The notes below the pieces were generated by a model. The model saw nothing but the letters and a program-made list of their open reading frames with translations. It was not told where the DNA came from and did no database searches. From Catenulispora pinisilvae (lineage in GTDB: Bacteria; Actinomycetota; Actinomycetes; Streptomycetales; Catenulisporaceae), in assembly GCF_015356865.1 (NCBI RefSeq), contig NZ_JAAFZA010000033.1:1-62908 (forward strand): a DNA stretch of 62,908 bases, written 5' to 3'. A program made the translations under genes and the position numbers. This document shows, piece after piece, positions 9,092-17,613 of this stretch. Within the stretch, counting starts at the first letter, position 1, and every line of letters starts with the position of its first letter.

Positions 9092-9815
9092 CCACCGGCC
9101 GCACCGTGGCCGGATCGACCGCGATCCACACGGCCTCGGCGCTCGCCATCGGCTCCCCCGAAGGGCCGTAGAGCGCCGAGACGGTGAACGTCTTGCGTCC
9201 CTCGGTGCGCAGGTGCCTCCCGAGCACCACATAGCGTTCCCCGGCAAGGACCGGCTGGTCCGACAGCATCTCGACGCTCATCCGGCCGAGCACCATCGGC
9301 CGGTCCGCGAGATCGCCGGCCGACCAGCCTCCGGGACAGTCCAGTGCGCCCCATACGAATTCCGGTCCCACGGTGTCCTCCGTGGGCGTCCACGGAGCCG
9401 CCACCACGCCCTTGCGGCCCGGCACCGGCCCGGGGTACACGTGCAGGCCACTGGGATGGTCCGGCCCGCAGACGAAGCAGGTCAGGAACGGATGCCCGCT
9501 GAGTCCGGCGTAGCCCTTGGCCGCCGTGACCGCCTCGTCATAGGAGACCGGCTCGATCAGTTCCCCGGCGGCCTCCACGAGCTCCGCTTCGGCGATCACC
9601 GTGCTGCCGTCCAGCAACCGCAGGCTCTCGCTCTCCTCCGGCTGCCGTACGGTGAGCGGCTTCTCCAGCGGCGGCGGTTTGCGCAGCGTGACTTCGACCT
9701 TGGCCCCTGGCGTGTCCCCGAACTCGGCCAGGACCAGCTGCGCGAGCATCCCGGAGACGTAGCCGCCGTTGCCGGAATGCGGGGGACCGTTGAAGCGTCG
9801 CGAGATTGTCAGCAT
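9081..9815 (-). CDS. thioesterase-like (hotdog-fold) protein
   Basis: A 244-residue protein resembling the double-hotdog thioesterase-like superfamily found as conserved hypotheticals in actinobacteria. The N-terminal helix region SRRFNGPPHSGNGGYVSG matches the substrate-channel helix of that fold. A central FLTCFVCGPDHPSGL is a hallmark of these proteins and its two Cys could bind a metal. Start is ATG 9815, 13 bp after the udgX stop, with GAGAG upstream; the two genes form an operon. The gene end overlaps pdxH by 11 bp. Acyl-CoA substrate and enzymatic activity are unproven. Confidence 0.65.
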   Translation of the reverse strand: MLTISRRFNGPPHSGNGGYVSGMLAQLVLAEFGDTPGAKVEVTLRKPPPLEKPLTVRQPEESESLRLLDGSTVIAEAELVEAAGELIEPVSYDEAVTAAKGYAGLSGHPFLTCFVCGPDHPSGLHVYPGPVPGRKGVVAAPWTPTEDTVGPEFVWGALDCPGGWSAGDLADRPMVLGRMSVEMLSDQPVLAGERYVVLGRHLRTEGRKTFTVSALYGPSGEPMASAEAVWIAVDPATVRPVVTD

Positions 9816-9828
9816 GGGATCCACACTC

Positions 9829-10497
9829 TCAAGCCAACATCCGGGCCACCAATTGCAGGTCCGACACCATCTCCTTATAAGCGGTCTCCTGATTGTCCGC
9901 ACGCAGCACCGCCGACGGATGCGACGTCGCGACGAAGGACACCGCGCGCCGCCGCGAGGGCTCCGAGCCGAACCCGGAGTCACCGGACGGCGGCCACATG
10001 AACACCTTGCCGCGCTCCCGGGTCACCCGGAACTGCGGGCCGATCAAGGCCCGGCCGGCGGTGGCGCCCAGCGCCACGACCACCTCGGGGTCCAGGATCG
10101 CCAGTTCCGCGCGCAGCCAGGGCTTGCAGGCCTCGACGTGGACGGTGTCCGGGGTCTTGTGGATGCGGCGGCCTCCCGGGCGGTCCTGCATGAACCGGAA
10201 GTGCTTCACGCTGTTGGTCACATAGGCCTGCCGCGGGTCGATGCCGGCCTCGGCGATGGCCCGGTCGAACAGTTGCCCGGCCGGCCCGACGAACGGCAGG
10301 CCCTCGCGATCCTCGATGTCGCCCGGCTGTTCGCCCACGAACACGACGCGTGCGGCGGGGTTCCCCTTGGAGAACACCGTCTGCGTCGGCCCGCTCAGCG
10401 AACCGGGCTGGGCTTGGTGGAGTTCGCACCCCTGGCAGGCCAGGGCGGCGGTGCGCAGCGCGTCGATCGAGACCCCGCGCGGAATCGGTAGCGACAT
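9829..10497 (-). CDS. udgX: UdgX-type uracil-DNA glycosylase
   Basis: Belongs to the UDG superfamily branch that removes uracil from DNA and stays covalently bound to the abasic site. Motif A reads VGEQPGD (residues 54-60), the GEQPG form found in UdgX and Fe-S family 4 enzymes. The UdgX-specific loop is present as GGRRIHKTP, His113 being the equivalent of the cross-linking His109 of the Mycobacterium smegmatis enzyme. Cys21, Cys24 and Cys124 are likely Fe-S ligands; His99 stands where family 4 has its third Cys. The 222-residue length is normal. Start is ATG 10497; translated upstream of the hotdog gene and divergent from the M48 gene by 62 bp. Confidence 0.88.
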   Translation of the reverse strand: MSLPIPRGVSIDALRTAALACQGCELHQAQPGSLSGPTQTVFSKGNPAARVVFVGEQPGDIEDREGLPFVGPAGQLFDRAIAEAGIDPRQAYVTNSVKHFRFMQDRPGGRRIHKTPDTVHVEACKPWLRAELAILDPEVVVALGATAGRALIGPQFRVTRERGKVFMWPPSGDSGFGSEPSRRRAVSFVATSHPSAVLRADNQETAYKEMVSDLQLVARMLA

Positions 10498-10559
10498 CGT
10501 TATCGTTCCTTGATTTCCGATGGGTGTTGCCCAGCTGAACAGGCGACCATTATTGCGCC

Positions 10560-11858
10560 GTGGCACTGACAGAAACGCCGCGAACTGTCGAATACACCTG
10601 TCAGCAGTGCGGGTGGACGGGTGAATTCGACGCCAGGTTCGCGCCATGGTGCATGGCCCAGGACCACTACCTGATCACGAAGGATGAACAACAGAAGTCA
10701 GCGACTCTGAAGAAGCGCGAACGGCGCCGGCAAGAGACTGCTCGGCGCAGAGGTGAAGCGCTCCAGGAGCGTCTGCTCCAGGCCGACGACCTCCGGCCCG
10801 GCGGCGCCGCGCGGTTGGCCGCGGTGTCCTTCGGACTGGCGATCCACACACTGACCCTCGTCATCTTCATCGGCGCGGTGGCGGCGCTGCTCAGCGGGCT
10901 CTGGCCGCTGTACATCGTGGCGCTGCTCGGGTTCGGCATCGCCTGGGTGGTGCGGCCGCGGTTCGGCAAGCGCCCCGGCGCGGGCTGGATCAAGCGCGGG
11001 AAGGCGCCGAAGCTGTTCGCGATCCTGGACCGGATCGGCGAGGCGAACGGAGCCCCGACCCCGAAATACGTCTCCTTCGACGGCCGTTTCAACGCCGGCA
11101 CCGCCCGGCGCGGCGTCCGCAACGAGCCGGTGCTGACCCTCGGGGTCCCGCTGTGGCAGGTCCTGGCGGGCGAGGAGCGGCTGGCGTTGCTCGGCCACGA
11201 ACTCGGCCACCAAGTCAACGGGGACACCACACAGAGCGTGCTGGTCGCCAGCGCGCACCGCAGCCTGCGGGAATGGCGCGTCCTGTTCTACCCGAGCACC
11301 CACGGACGGCCGGTGTCCCGGGGCACGGCGGGATTCGGGCAGCTTCTCCTCCCGGTCGTCCTGTTCCCCTTCTATCTGTTGATGACCGGGCTCCAGAAGT
11401 TCTACGGCTGGCTCCAAGTCCACGTGGCGCTGCGCGCCGAATTCCTCGCCGACGACATCGCCGCCGAGACCGCCTCCACCAAGGCGGCGCTCGCCCTCGT
11501 GCGCAAACTCGACGCCCGCTCCTCGGTCGAGGTGTACATGGCCCGGGCAAGGACCGCGCACCCGACCTTCCGCAACGCGCCCAGCCTTGAGGACGCGATG
11601 GAGATGTGGATCGGGCTGGAGGACTACATCCAGACCATCCCAGAACACGAGTACATCCGCGCAGCGCGTATCTCGGAATATCGCGGCACGCAGATCGACT
11701 CCTCACACCCCGCGGACTACCTCCGGGCCCGGCTGCTCAAGGGGAGACCGCCCCGCAACGGGACGGTGACCGTCACCGAGGACGAGTGGCTGAGCGTCGA
11801 CCTCGAACTTGCTTCCTACGTGGCCGAGGCCGGCCGCGCCATTCTCCTGCGCCGCTGA
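10560..11858 (+). CDS. M48-family membrane metallopeptidase with N-terminal Cys motif
   Basis: A membrane-bound zinc endopeptidase. HELGH lies at residues 213-217 in LLGHELGHQVNGD, and the third zinc ligand is the Glu of RAEFLADDIAAE near residue 300. Two to three hydrophobic segments (about 88-131 and 255-275) place it in the membrane. A CQQC pair at residues 14-17 with further Cys at 31 suggests a small zinc ribbon fused ahead of the peptidase, and residues 42-70 are a charged coiled-coil-like stretch. Start GTG 10560 has no clear Shine-Dalgarno, so translation may be leaderless. A hairpin covers the stop codon. Its substrates are unknown. Confidence 0.82.
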   Translation: MALTETPRTVEYTCQQCGWTGEFDARFAPWCMAQDHYLITKDEQQKSATLKKRERRRQETARRRGEALQERLLQADDLRPGGAARLAAVSFGLAIHTLTLVIFIGAVAALLSGLWPLYIVALLGFGIAWVVRPRFGKRPGAGWIKRGKAPKLFAILDRIGEANGAPTPKYVSFDGRFNAGTARRGVRNEPVLTLGVPLWQVLAGEERLALLGHELGHQVNGDTTQSVLVASAHRSLREWRVLFYPSTHGRPVSRGTAGFGQLLLPVVLFPFYLLMTGLQKFYGWLQVHVALRAEFLADDIAAETASTKAALALVRKLDARSSVEVYMARARTAHPTFRNAPSLEDAMEMWIGLEDYIQTIPEHEYIRAARISEYRGTQIDSSHPADYLRARLLKGRPPRNGTVTVTEDEWLSVDLELASYVAEAGRAILLRR

Positions 11859-11889
11859 AGGGAATCCCCCTCCGATCCCCTTCAGCGGC
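11851..11889 (+). terminator. 12-bp hairpin covering the M48 gene stop codon
   Basis: GCCGCTGAAGGG (11851-11862) pairs with CCCTTCAGCGGC (11878-11889). The TGA stop codon is inside the left arm. No T-tract follows; CCCCTTC recurs four times to 11960. Confidence 0.55.
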
Positions 11890-11978
11890 ACCGACTCTCG
11901 ACAGTCCCCTGGCAGTCCCCTTCAGCCGGTGTGCCAGGCCCCTTCTATGGTCCGTCAGGCCCCTTCGACGACAACCCG

Positions 11979-13271
11979 TCAGTCCTGCCATTCCCGCAGC
12001 GGGCGGATCGCCAGCACCGAGGCGACGATCCGCAGCGAGCCCCCGACCACCCACGGCGCCGCCAGCCCGAACCCCGAGGCGATCAGCCCGCCGGCCAGCG
12101 CGCCGAGCGGCTGCATCCCCCACATCACCATGATCCCGGCGCTCGACACCCGGCCCAGCAGGTGCGGCGGCACCAGCCGCTGGCGCTGCGAGACCACCGC
12201 CACGTTCCACAGCGAGGCGCTCATGCTCACCACCGCCAGCAAACCGGCCACCACGAACAGGTTCGGCCCGAACAGCCCGATCCCGATGCCCGCCACCGGC
12301 GTCACCGAGGAGCACACCCGCGCCACCACGCGGCCGCCGAGCCGGGCCACCGCGGCCCGGCTCATCAGGCCGCCGATGACGCCGCCGATCGCCGCGATGC
12401 TCAGCAGCACGCCGTAGTGGTGCGTCCCGACGTAGAGCACCAGAGTCGCGGCGCCCATCGTGGAGCCGAAGTTCGCCGCCGCCGAGAGCATCGTCGTGGT
12501 GCGCAGCAGGCGGTGGTGGGCCAGCCACGTCAGGCCTTCCTTGACGTCGGCGCGCAGCGATCGGCGTCCCGCTCCCGGCAGGACGGCCGGCGCTCCGCTG
12601 CGCGGCAGACGCGCGATCAGCAGCATCGACGCCGCGAACGTCACGGCGTCGGCCCAGAACGGCAGGGTCGGGGTCAGGGCGAACAACGCCGCGCCGAGCG
12701 CCGGCCCGACGAAGTCCTTGGCCACCGACTGCGCGGTGTACAACTGTCCGTTCGCCGATATGAGGCGGTCGCGCGGGACCACGGACGTCATCAGGGGCTG
12801 GGAAGCGCTCTTGGCCAGCGCCGCCGCCATGCCCAGGGCGAAGGCCAGGACGTAGAGCGCGGCCAGTCCCCAGCCGGCGCCGCGGTCCATCGCCAGCAGT
12901 CCGACGGCCAGTACGCAGATCAGCTGCCAGCCCTGGGCCCGGATGGACAGCCGCCGGCTCTCCGTGCGGTCGGCTATCGCACCGGCCTGCAACGAGAACA
13001 CCAACCAGGGCAACGTCCCGGCGACCGTGAGTCCGGATATCAGCCGGGGATCCCGGGTGTATCCGGCGGCGAGCAGCGGCAGGGCGGCGACGAACGCGCC
13101 GTCGCCGAGGACGGAAACCGCGCTCGCGGTGAACAGCACGTGCCAGTCGCGGCCGAGCTTGTCGGGGCGCGGTTCCTGGGGGAGAGCCGGGATGGGGGAG
13201 TCTGGGTGGTGGAGGTCTGAGTGCTGGAGGTCTGAGTGGTGGGAGTCTGGGCGGACAGAGACAGCGGGCAT
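11979..13271 (-). CDS. MFS transporter, MFS_3 type
   Basis: A 430-residue exporter of the same broad MFS branch as the gene at 2088. It has about 12 hydrophobic segments, the loop AIADRTESRRLSI after the second segment, and a cytoplasmic mid-loop (GAGRRSLRADVKEGLTWL) typical of MFS_3 proteins. The first 40 residues are an odd polar tail built from short repeats (HHSDLQHSDLHHPDS) that come from near-copies of a GTCTGAG-GTGG nonamer pattern. It is divergent from an ArsR-type regulator, with an 8-bp palindrome between them, which suggests induction by the exported compound. The substrate is unknown. Confidence 0.85.
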   Translation of the reverse strand: MPAVSVRPDSHHSDLQHSDLHHPDSPIPALPQEPRPDKLGRDWHVLFTASAVSVLGDGAFVAALPLLAAGYTRDPRLISGLTVAGTLPWLVFSLQAGAIADRTESRRLSIRAQGWQLICVLAVGLLAMDRGAGWGLAALYVLAFALGMAAALAKSASQPLMTSVVPRDRLISANGQLYTAQSVAKDFVGPALGAALFALTPTLPFWADAVTFAASMLLIARLPRSGAPAVLPGAGRRSLRADVKEGLTWLAHHRLLRTTTMLSAAANFGSTMGAATLVLYVGTHHYGVLLSIAAIGGVIGGLMSRAAVARLGGRVVARVCSSVTPVAGIGIGLFGPNLFVVAGLLAVVSMSASLWNVAVVSQRQRLVPPHLLGRVSSAGIMVMWGMQPLGALAGGLIASGFGLAAPWVVGGSLRIVASVLAIRPLREWQD

Positions 13272-13307
13272 GTCTGCAAGATTCGAAGATCGGCCCGGCC
13301 GGGGCTA

Positions 13308-13329
13308 CGATTTAGAGCACGCTAAATCG
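13308..13329. promoter_or_regulatory. operator-like palindrome between MFS and ArsR-type genes
   Basis: CGATTTAG (13308-13315) and CTAAATCG (13322-13329) are a perfect 8-bp inverted repeat with a 6-bp spacer, 14 bp before the regulator start codon and 36 bp from the MFS start. Its AT-rich sequence stands out from the surroundings. Confidence 0.6.
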
Positions 13330-13343
13330 CTGGGGGTGCGCTG

Positions 13344-14333
13344 ATGGCCAGGCCGATCCGAATACCGATCGCCGGGACCGAGATGGCCCGCGTCCGCTTC
13401 GCCATCTCCCCGGTGTACGAAGCGCTCCAGGCTGTGGACGTGCTCCAGGCACCGGGCAAGCACGCCGTGCATCTGCCGTGGGTGCGCTGGGCGCGGCCGC
13501 TGCTGCCCCAGGTCCCCGGGATCGACCTGTTGTCGGGGTTCACCGACCGGGGGGTGCGGCCCGGCGTGCTGGTGCCGCCGCCGGACGTCCACATGCCGAC
13601 GATCGAGGACGAACTCGAGACCATCCGCACCGCCGATCCGGCGCGGGTCCGGCGCTACTTCGACAACAACGAGCCGCCGGGCGACCGCTTCCAGCGGGAG
13701 TTCTACGACGACCCGCCGGCCGGTCTGGCCCGCCTGGCCGACGTCCTGCGCCGGGTGTTCGACGTGCTCGTCGCCCCGTACTGGCCGCGGATGCTCGGCG
13801 TGCTGGAAGCCGACATCGCCTACCGGGCCGGGGTGCTGGCCGACCACGGCGTGGAGGCGGTCTTCCACGACCTGCACCACGACGTCCGCTGGTCGGACGG
13901 CGAACTGCGGCTGCACGGCCCGGGAATCAGCGAGGCCGTTTGGCCGTTCGCCGCTAAGGAAGTGGTCCTCGACGGCCGGTCACTGGTGCTGTCGCCGACG
14001 GTGCTCGGCTGGCCGGACGTCTGCGTGGCGACCAAGCCGGTCACCTCCGGTCTGCTGCACTACCCGGCGCGGGCCGTGGCGACGGTCTGGGAGACGCGCC
14101 AGCCTGCGCCCGACGCGCTGTCGGCGCTCCTCGGCCGCACCCGGGCCGAACTGCTCGTGCAGCTCGCCGAACCGGGCACCACCGGGGAGTTGGCCGGACG
14201 GCTCGGCGTGACCGCCGGAGCGGTCTCGCAGCACCTCGGGGTGCTGCGCGGGGCCGGGCTGGTGGCCACTCGGCGGGACGGCCGGGCCGTGCTGCATCTG
14301 CGGACCGAGCGCGCGGAAGCTTTGCTGGGCTGA
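13344..14333 (+). CDS. ArsR-type winged-helix regulator with DUF5937-like N-terminal domain
   Basis: A 329-residue regulator. The C-terminal 80 residues form an ArsR-type winged helix (ELLVQLAEPGTTGELAGRLG, then VTAGAVSQHLGVLRGAGLV), while the long N-terminal part (RVRFAISPVYEALQAVDVL) is the sensor-like domain common in actinobacterial ArsR proteins. It probably represses itself and the divergent MFS exporter through the palindrome at 13308-13329. No Cys-rich metal site is visible, so an organic ligand is more likely than a metal. Start ATG 13344. The GGGCTGAAG stop region is followed by a near copy GGGCTTGAAG 12 bp later. Confidence 0.78.
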   Translation: MARPIRIPIAGTEMARVRFAISPVYEALQAVDVLQAPGKHAVHLPWVRWARPLLPQVPGIDLLSGFTDRGVRPGVLVPPPDVHMPTIEDELETIRTADPARVRRYFDNNEPPGDRFQREFYDDPPAGLARLADVLRRVFDVLVAPYWPRMLGVLEADIAYRAGVLADHGVEAVFHDLHHDVRWSDGELRLHGPGISEAVWPFAAKEVVLDGRSLVLSPTVLGWPDVCVATKPVTSGLLHYPARAVATVWETRQPAPDALSALLGRTRAELLVQLAEPGTTGELAGRLGVTAGAVSQHLGVLRGAGLVATRRDGRAVLHLRTERAEALLG

Positions 14334-14551
14334 AGGTCGGGCTTGAAGCGCCTAAGTTGGGACTGGCGGCTGTCGCCGAAAGGCATTAGCCGGGCGAATC
14401 GGCACTGACCGGCCAGAAAACGGCGCGAGGTGCCGGTGGCTGTCGGTGGAATGCGCAACAATGGAGGACCGCTGCGCGTACCGGCCATGAGACCGGCGGC
14501 TAGGCACCATGTGACGGCGGCCGCGTGGCCCGCGGGAAGGGACTGGAGAAC

Positions 14552-15268
14552 GTGAGCAGCGACCTCATCGACACCACCGAGATGTACCTGCGGACCATCT
14601 ACGAGCTCGTGGAGGAGGGCATCACCCCGCTGCGCGCCCGGATCGCCGAGCGGCTGGGCCAGAGCGGCCCGACCGTCAGCCAGACCGTGGCCCGCATGGA
14701 GCGCGACGGCCTGCTGACCGTCGAAGGCGACCGGCACCTGGAACTCACCGACGCCGGCCGGGAGCAGGCCGTCCGCGTGATGCGCAAGCACCGGCTGGCC
14801 GAGCGGCTGCTCACCGACGTCATCGGGCTGGAGTGGGAAGACGTCCACGTCGAGGCCTGCCGCTGGGAGCACGTCATCAGCGAGGCGGTCGAGCGCCGGC
14901 TGCTGGAACTGCTGGACCACCCGACCCAGTCCCCCTACGGCAACCCGATCCCGGGGCTGTCCGAACTGGACGCCTCCGTCGGCGAGCAGGAGGCGTTCCT
15001 CGACGGCGACGTGGCGAACCTGCGGGACGTCGTCGAGCGCGGCGCCCGCAGCGGTGGGGTGCAGAACCTGGTGGTCCGGCGGCTCGGCGAGCCGTTGCAG
15101 AACGACCCGGAACTGATGCTGCGCCTGCGGCGGGCCGGGGTGCAGCCCGGACAGACGGTGCGGGCCTCGGTGTCGCCGGGCGGGGTGCTGCTCGGATCGG
15201 TGGGGGAGACCGCCGAGCTGGACCTGGAGCTGGCCGGGCACGTGTTCGTGACGGTGCGGGCGGCCTGA
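14552..15268 (+). CDS. ideR: iron-dependent repressor, DtxR/IdeR/DmdR family
   Basis: Metal-activated repressor of iron acquisition. The 238-residue protein has the DtxR winged helix (AERLGQSGPTVSQTVARMER), dimer/metal domain and C-terminal SH3-like domain. The ligands correspond to DtxR with a one-residue shift: Met11, Cys103, Glu106, His107 for the primary site and His80, Glu84 for the ancillary site. GTG 14552 is chosen because GGAG sits at the right distance and the protein then starts VSSDLIDTTEMYL; a GTG at 14525 would add nine residues. A matching iron box is at 2012-2030. Order with citA and pdxH resembles Streptomyces around dmdR1, from memory. Confidence 0.93.
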   Translation: MSSDLIDTTEMYLRTIYELVEEGITPLRARIAERLGQSGPTVSQTVARMERDGLLTVEGDRHLELTDAGREQAVRVMRKHRLAERLLTDVIGLEWEDVHVEACRWEHVISEAVERRLLELLDHPTQSPYGNPIPGLSELDASVGEQEAFLDGDVANLRDVVERGARSGGVQNLVVRRLGEPLQNDPELMLRLRRAGVQPGQTVRASVSPGGVLLGSVGETAELDLELAGHVFVTVRAA

Positions 15269-15464
15269 CGGGCCGGGGTTTCGGCGCGCCGTCAACCGGT
15301 GCGCCGGGCCTGATTCAGGCGGTCGATCCGTTCGCACGAAAGGTCTACCCGGGAAATTCGGGGTCGGATAGTCTGTGTGAGTGAATCCACGCTTTGTGAT
15401 AGTCAGACCGCCCAGGGTGAGCAAGAATGGCGAGGCTGTCCAAAAGTCTTGGGGGTTCGCCACG

Positions 15465-16667
15465 ATGTCTTCGATATCCACTCAGGATGCCGACTTACGC
15501 GGCTTGATGCCTTCCCCGATGGGGCGTCGACGCCGCGGTTCCCTACTCTTCGCGTCCGTCGCCGCACTGACCGTGACCGCCTTCGGGGCGCTGCCCGCGG
15601 CCGCTTCCGCCGCCGGGTCCCCCGCCACGCCTTCCGGCTCAGCGAGCGGATCGTCTTCCTCGTCCGCTTCCTCCCCCTCGCCGGGGACCGCGAAGGCGGT
15701 GGCCGGCCGGGTCGATCTGGACGTCCAACTGCTTCCGGCGGTGCTCGGCGGGCTGCACCTCACCGGGCCGAACGGGCTGGACCTGCCGCTGGTGAACCTG
15801 GCGCTGGGGGAGGCCGACGCCCCGGACGCCAACGGCGACTCCGCGAACTTCACCAACTCGGTGGTCCGGCTGCACGACAACCTGATCGACACCCTGCACC
15901 TGCCCGGCCCGGAAGCCGACCTGATCAAGGCGGACCTGGCATCGGGGACGGCGCGGGTCATCCGGGGCACGGGCGGATACACCCAGGCCTACGCGACCGT
16001 CGCGAACCTGCGGGTCTTCCTGCCGCTGGTGACGTTGCCCGGGGCCAGCGCCGACAACGGGATCCTGAAGCTGGACGCGATCTCCGCGCAGGCGACTTGC
16101 GTGCCGGGACAGAAGCCGGTCGCGTCGGCGAAGATGCCCGCGACGATCACCCTGCTGGGCCAGGACATCCCGGTGCCGCTCAGCGGTGACGTCTCGCTGG
16201 ACCTCGGCGTCGTGAACGCCGACGTGCACCTCTCCCCGGTCACCACCACCGACCAGGACGGCGCCTCGGCCTCGGTCGAAGCGCGGGTTACCGTTGACGG
16301 CGTCGGTCTGGTGAACGTCAGCGGTGGCCTCACCTTGGCTTCCGCCTCCTGCACCACCCCCGGTGTACCGGCCGTGGGCGTCGGCGCAGGCACGCCGACC
16401 ACAGGAGCGTCATCCTCCGCCCCGGCCACCAACTCTTCGGGCGCCGCGGCGACCAGTAAGGCCAAGACCGCGGCGGCCGCGGCAACGAGCAGTGCCGGGA
16501 CCGCTCCCGTGGCGCTGTCCGAGAAGACCGGCGGCACGCTGGCCCACACCGGTGCCAGCGGCTCGCTGCTGCCGATGGCGGTGATCGCGATCGTTCTCGT
16601 GGTCGGCGGGGCCGGGTTGGTCGTGTTCTTGCGGAAGAAGGCGGCAGGGCTGCGGCCCAAGGAGTAG
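15465..16667 (+). CDS. LAXTG-type sortase-anchored surface protein (SCO1860-like)
   Basis: A 400-residue exported protein. Signal: basic MGRRRRG followed by a hydrophobic helix ending near AAASAAG (about residues 20-55). A Ser-rich linker follows, then a repetitive beta-rich domain (LDVQLLPAVLGGLHL) with two Cys near 210 and 295. The C-terminus has a Ser/Thr/Ala linker, LAHTG at 359-363, a membrane helix and RKKAAGLRPKE, the layout of a class E sortase substrate. It recalls the SCO1860 family of LAETG-anchored Streptomyces proteins. Start ATG 15465 is preferred; an earlier in-frame GTG near 15381 would bury the signal. Function unknown. Confidence 0.75.
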   Translation: MSSISTQDADLRGLMPSPMGRRRRGSLLFASVAALTVTAFGALPAAASAAGSPATPSGSASGSSSSSASSPSPGTAKAVAGRVDLDVQLLPAVLGGLHLTGPNGLDLPLVNLALGEADAPDANGDSANFTNSVVRLHDNLIDTLHLPGPEADLIKADLASGTARVIRGTGGYTQAYATVANLRVFLPLVTLPGASADNGILKLDAISAQATCVPGQKPVASAKMPATITLLGQDIPVPLSGDVSLDLGVVNADVHLSPVTTTDQDGASASVEARVTVDGVGLVNVSGGLTLASASCTTPGVPAVGVGAGTPTTGASSSAPATNSSGAAATSKAKTAAAAATSSAGTAPVALSEKTGGTLAHTGASGSLLPMAVIAIVLVVGGAGLVVFLRKKAAGLRPKE

Positions 16668-16692
16668 GCACTCGCCGACAGGACTCACCACA

Positions 16693-16721
16693 ACGGCGGT
16701 CACCGACTCGGTGACCGCCGT
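16693..16721. terminator. 12-bp hairpin between convergent genes
   Basis: ACGGCGGTCACC (16693-16704) pairs perfectly with GGTGACCGCCGT (16710-16721), loop GACTC, followed by ATTGGTT. It lies between the anchored-protein gene (plus) and the Prim-Pol gene (minus). Short GTCTTGT repeats follow to 16770. Confidence 0.75.
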
Positions 16722-16789
16722 ATTGGTTCCGTCAGAAGTCTTGTTTCATCAGGGGTCTTGTAACAGAGGTCTTAGAGGCTCTGGCGAAG

Positions 16790-17461
16790 CTAGTACCGCT
16801 CACGCCCACACGCGTATGCCAGCGTCGGGATCAGCTCCGCCGCCTCCGGCAGCCACCGGTTCGACTCCCCCGGCGGCCGTGCCCACTGCACCTGCCCGCC
16901 GGTCCCCATGCGCGAGGGCGGCGCCACCACGAAGTCCTTCTCGCCGTGGCAGACCAGATCCAGCTGGGCCCGGCCCCAGCCGGCGCGCATCAGCATCTCA
17001 GGGATCTTCTTCTTCGTGCCCGGCAGGACGAAGAAGTGCAGCCGCCGGGTCGGGGTCGCGGCGACCGGGCCCAGCGCCGCCCCGTTGCGCTCCAGTCGCG
17101 CCAGCGCCAGGCAGCCGGCCTGCTCGGGGACGTCGATGACGTCGAAGGTGCGGCCGGTCGGCAGCAGGATCGCGGCCTCCGGGTTCTCGTCCCACCAGCC
17201 GTGCACGCGCGAGGGCTGCGCGGTGATCTGCTTGTTCCAGTCCCGGTGCGCGGGGTGGGAGCCCAGGGCGGGGCAGGCGTTGTTGCCGCAGGAACAGCGC
17301 CAGGCGCCGTCCGCCCGGATCACTGACGCGCCCGGGAGGATGTCCCAGTGCCGTTCCTCGATGTAGCTCAACGCGGCGGCCTTGAGGCCCAGCGGGTCCG
17401 CGTCCGACGGGGCGGGTCCGGGGTCGGCCAGGTCGCCCTCGGGGAGTGACAGCACAGTCAT
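16790..17461 (-). CDS. solo Prim-Pol domain protein
   Basis: A 223-residue stand-alone bifunctional primase/polymerase N-terminal domain, common in actinomycetes but without a helicase partner. A short Cys cluster (CSCGNNACPALGSHP, residues 56-70) matches the family, followed by WWDENPEAAILLPTG and the motif I region TFDVIDVPEQAG. In active Prim-Pol proteins motif I is hhhDhD; here the spacing is D-V-I-D-V-P, so one acidic residue is displaced and activity is doubtful. GEKDFVVAPPS is the third conserved block. The gene faces the regulator gene at 17614 across 152 bp. A regulatory role has not been shown. Confidence 0.7.
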   Translation of the reverse strand: MTVLSLPEGDLADPGPAPSDADPLGLKAAALSYIEERHWDILPGASVIRADGAWRCSCGNNACPALGSHPAHRDWNKQITAQPSRVHGWWDENPEAAILLPTGRTFDVIDVPEQAGCLALARLERNGAALGPVAATPTRRLHFFVLPGTKKKIPEMLMRAGWGRAQLDLVCHGEKDFVVAPPSRMGTGGQVQWARPPGESNRWLPEAAELIPTLAYACGRERY

Positions 17462-17613
17462 GTGCCCATAACGCGAGTGACTGGAGTCTGGTTACGGGTC
17501 CCTTGTCACCTGATTGCCCGAATGTGCAAGAGGTCTGATATTTCATCGAGTTGATCTGTATAAGATTCCTCGACCCGTGTTCGTCCGATTGTCCGGCGGG
17601 TACACCTGAGGGT

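Noticed and set aside
15400-15412. Half-site GTCAG before the anchored-protein gene as another regulon member
   Set aside because: No second arm within five bases; isolated GTCAG occurs often.
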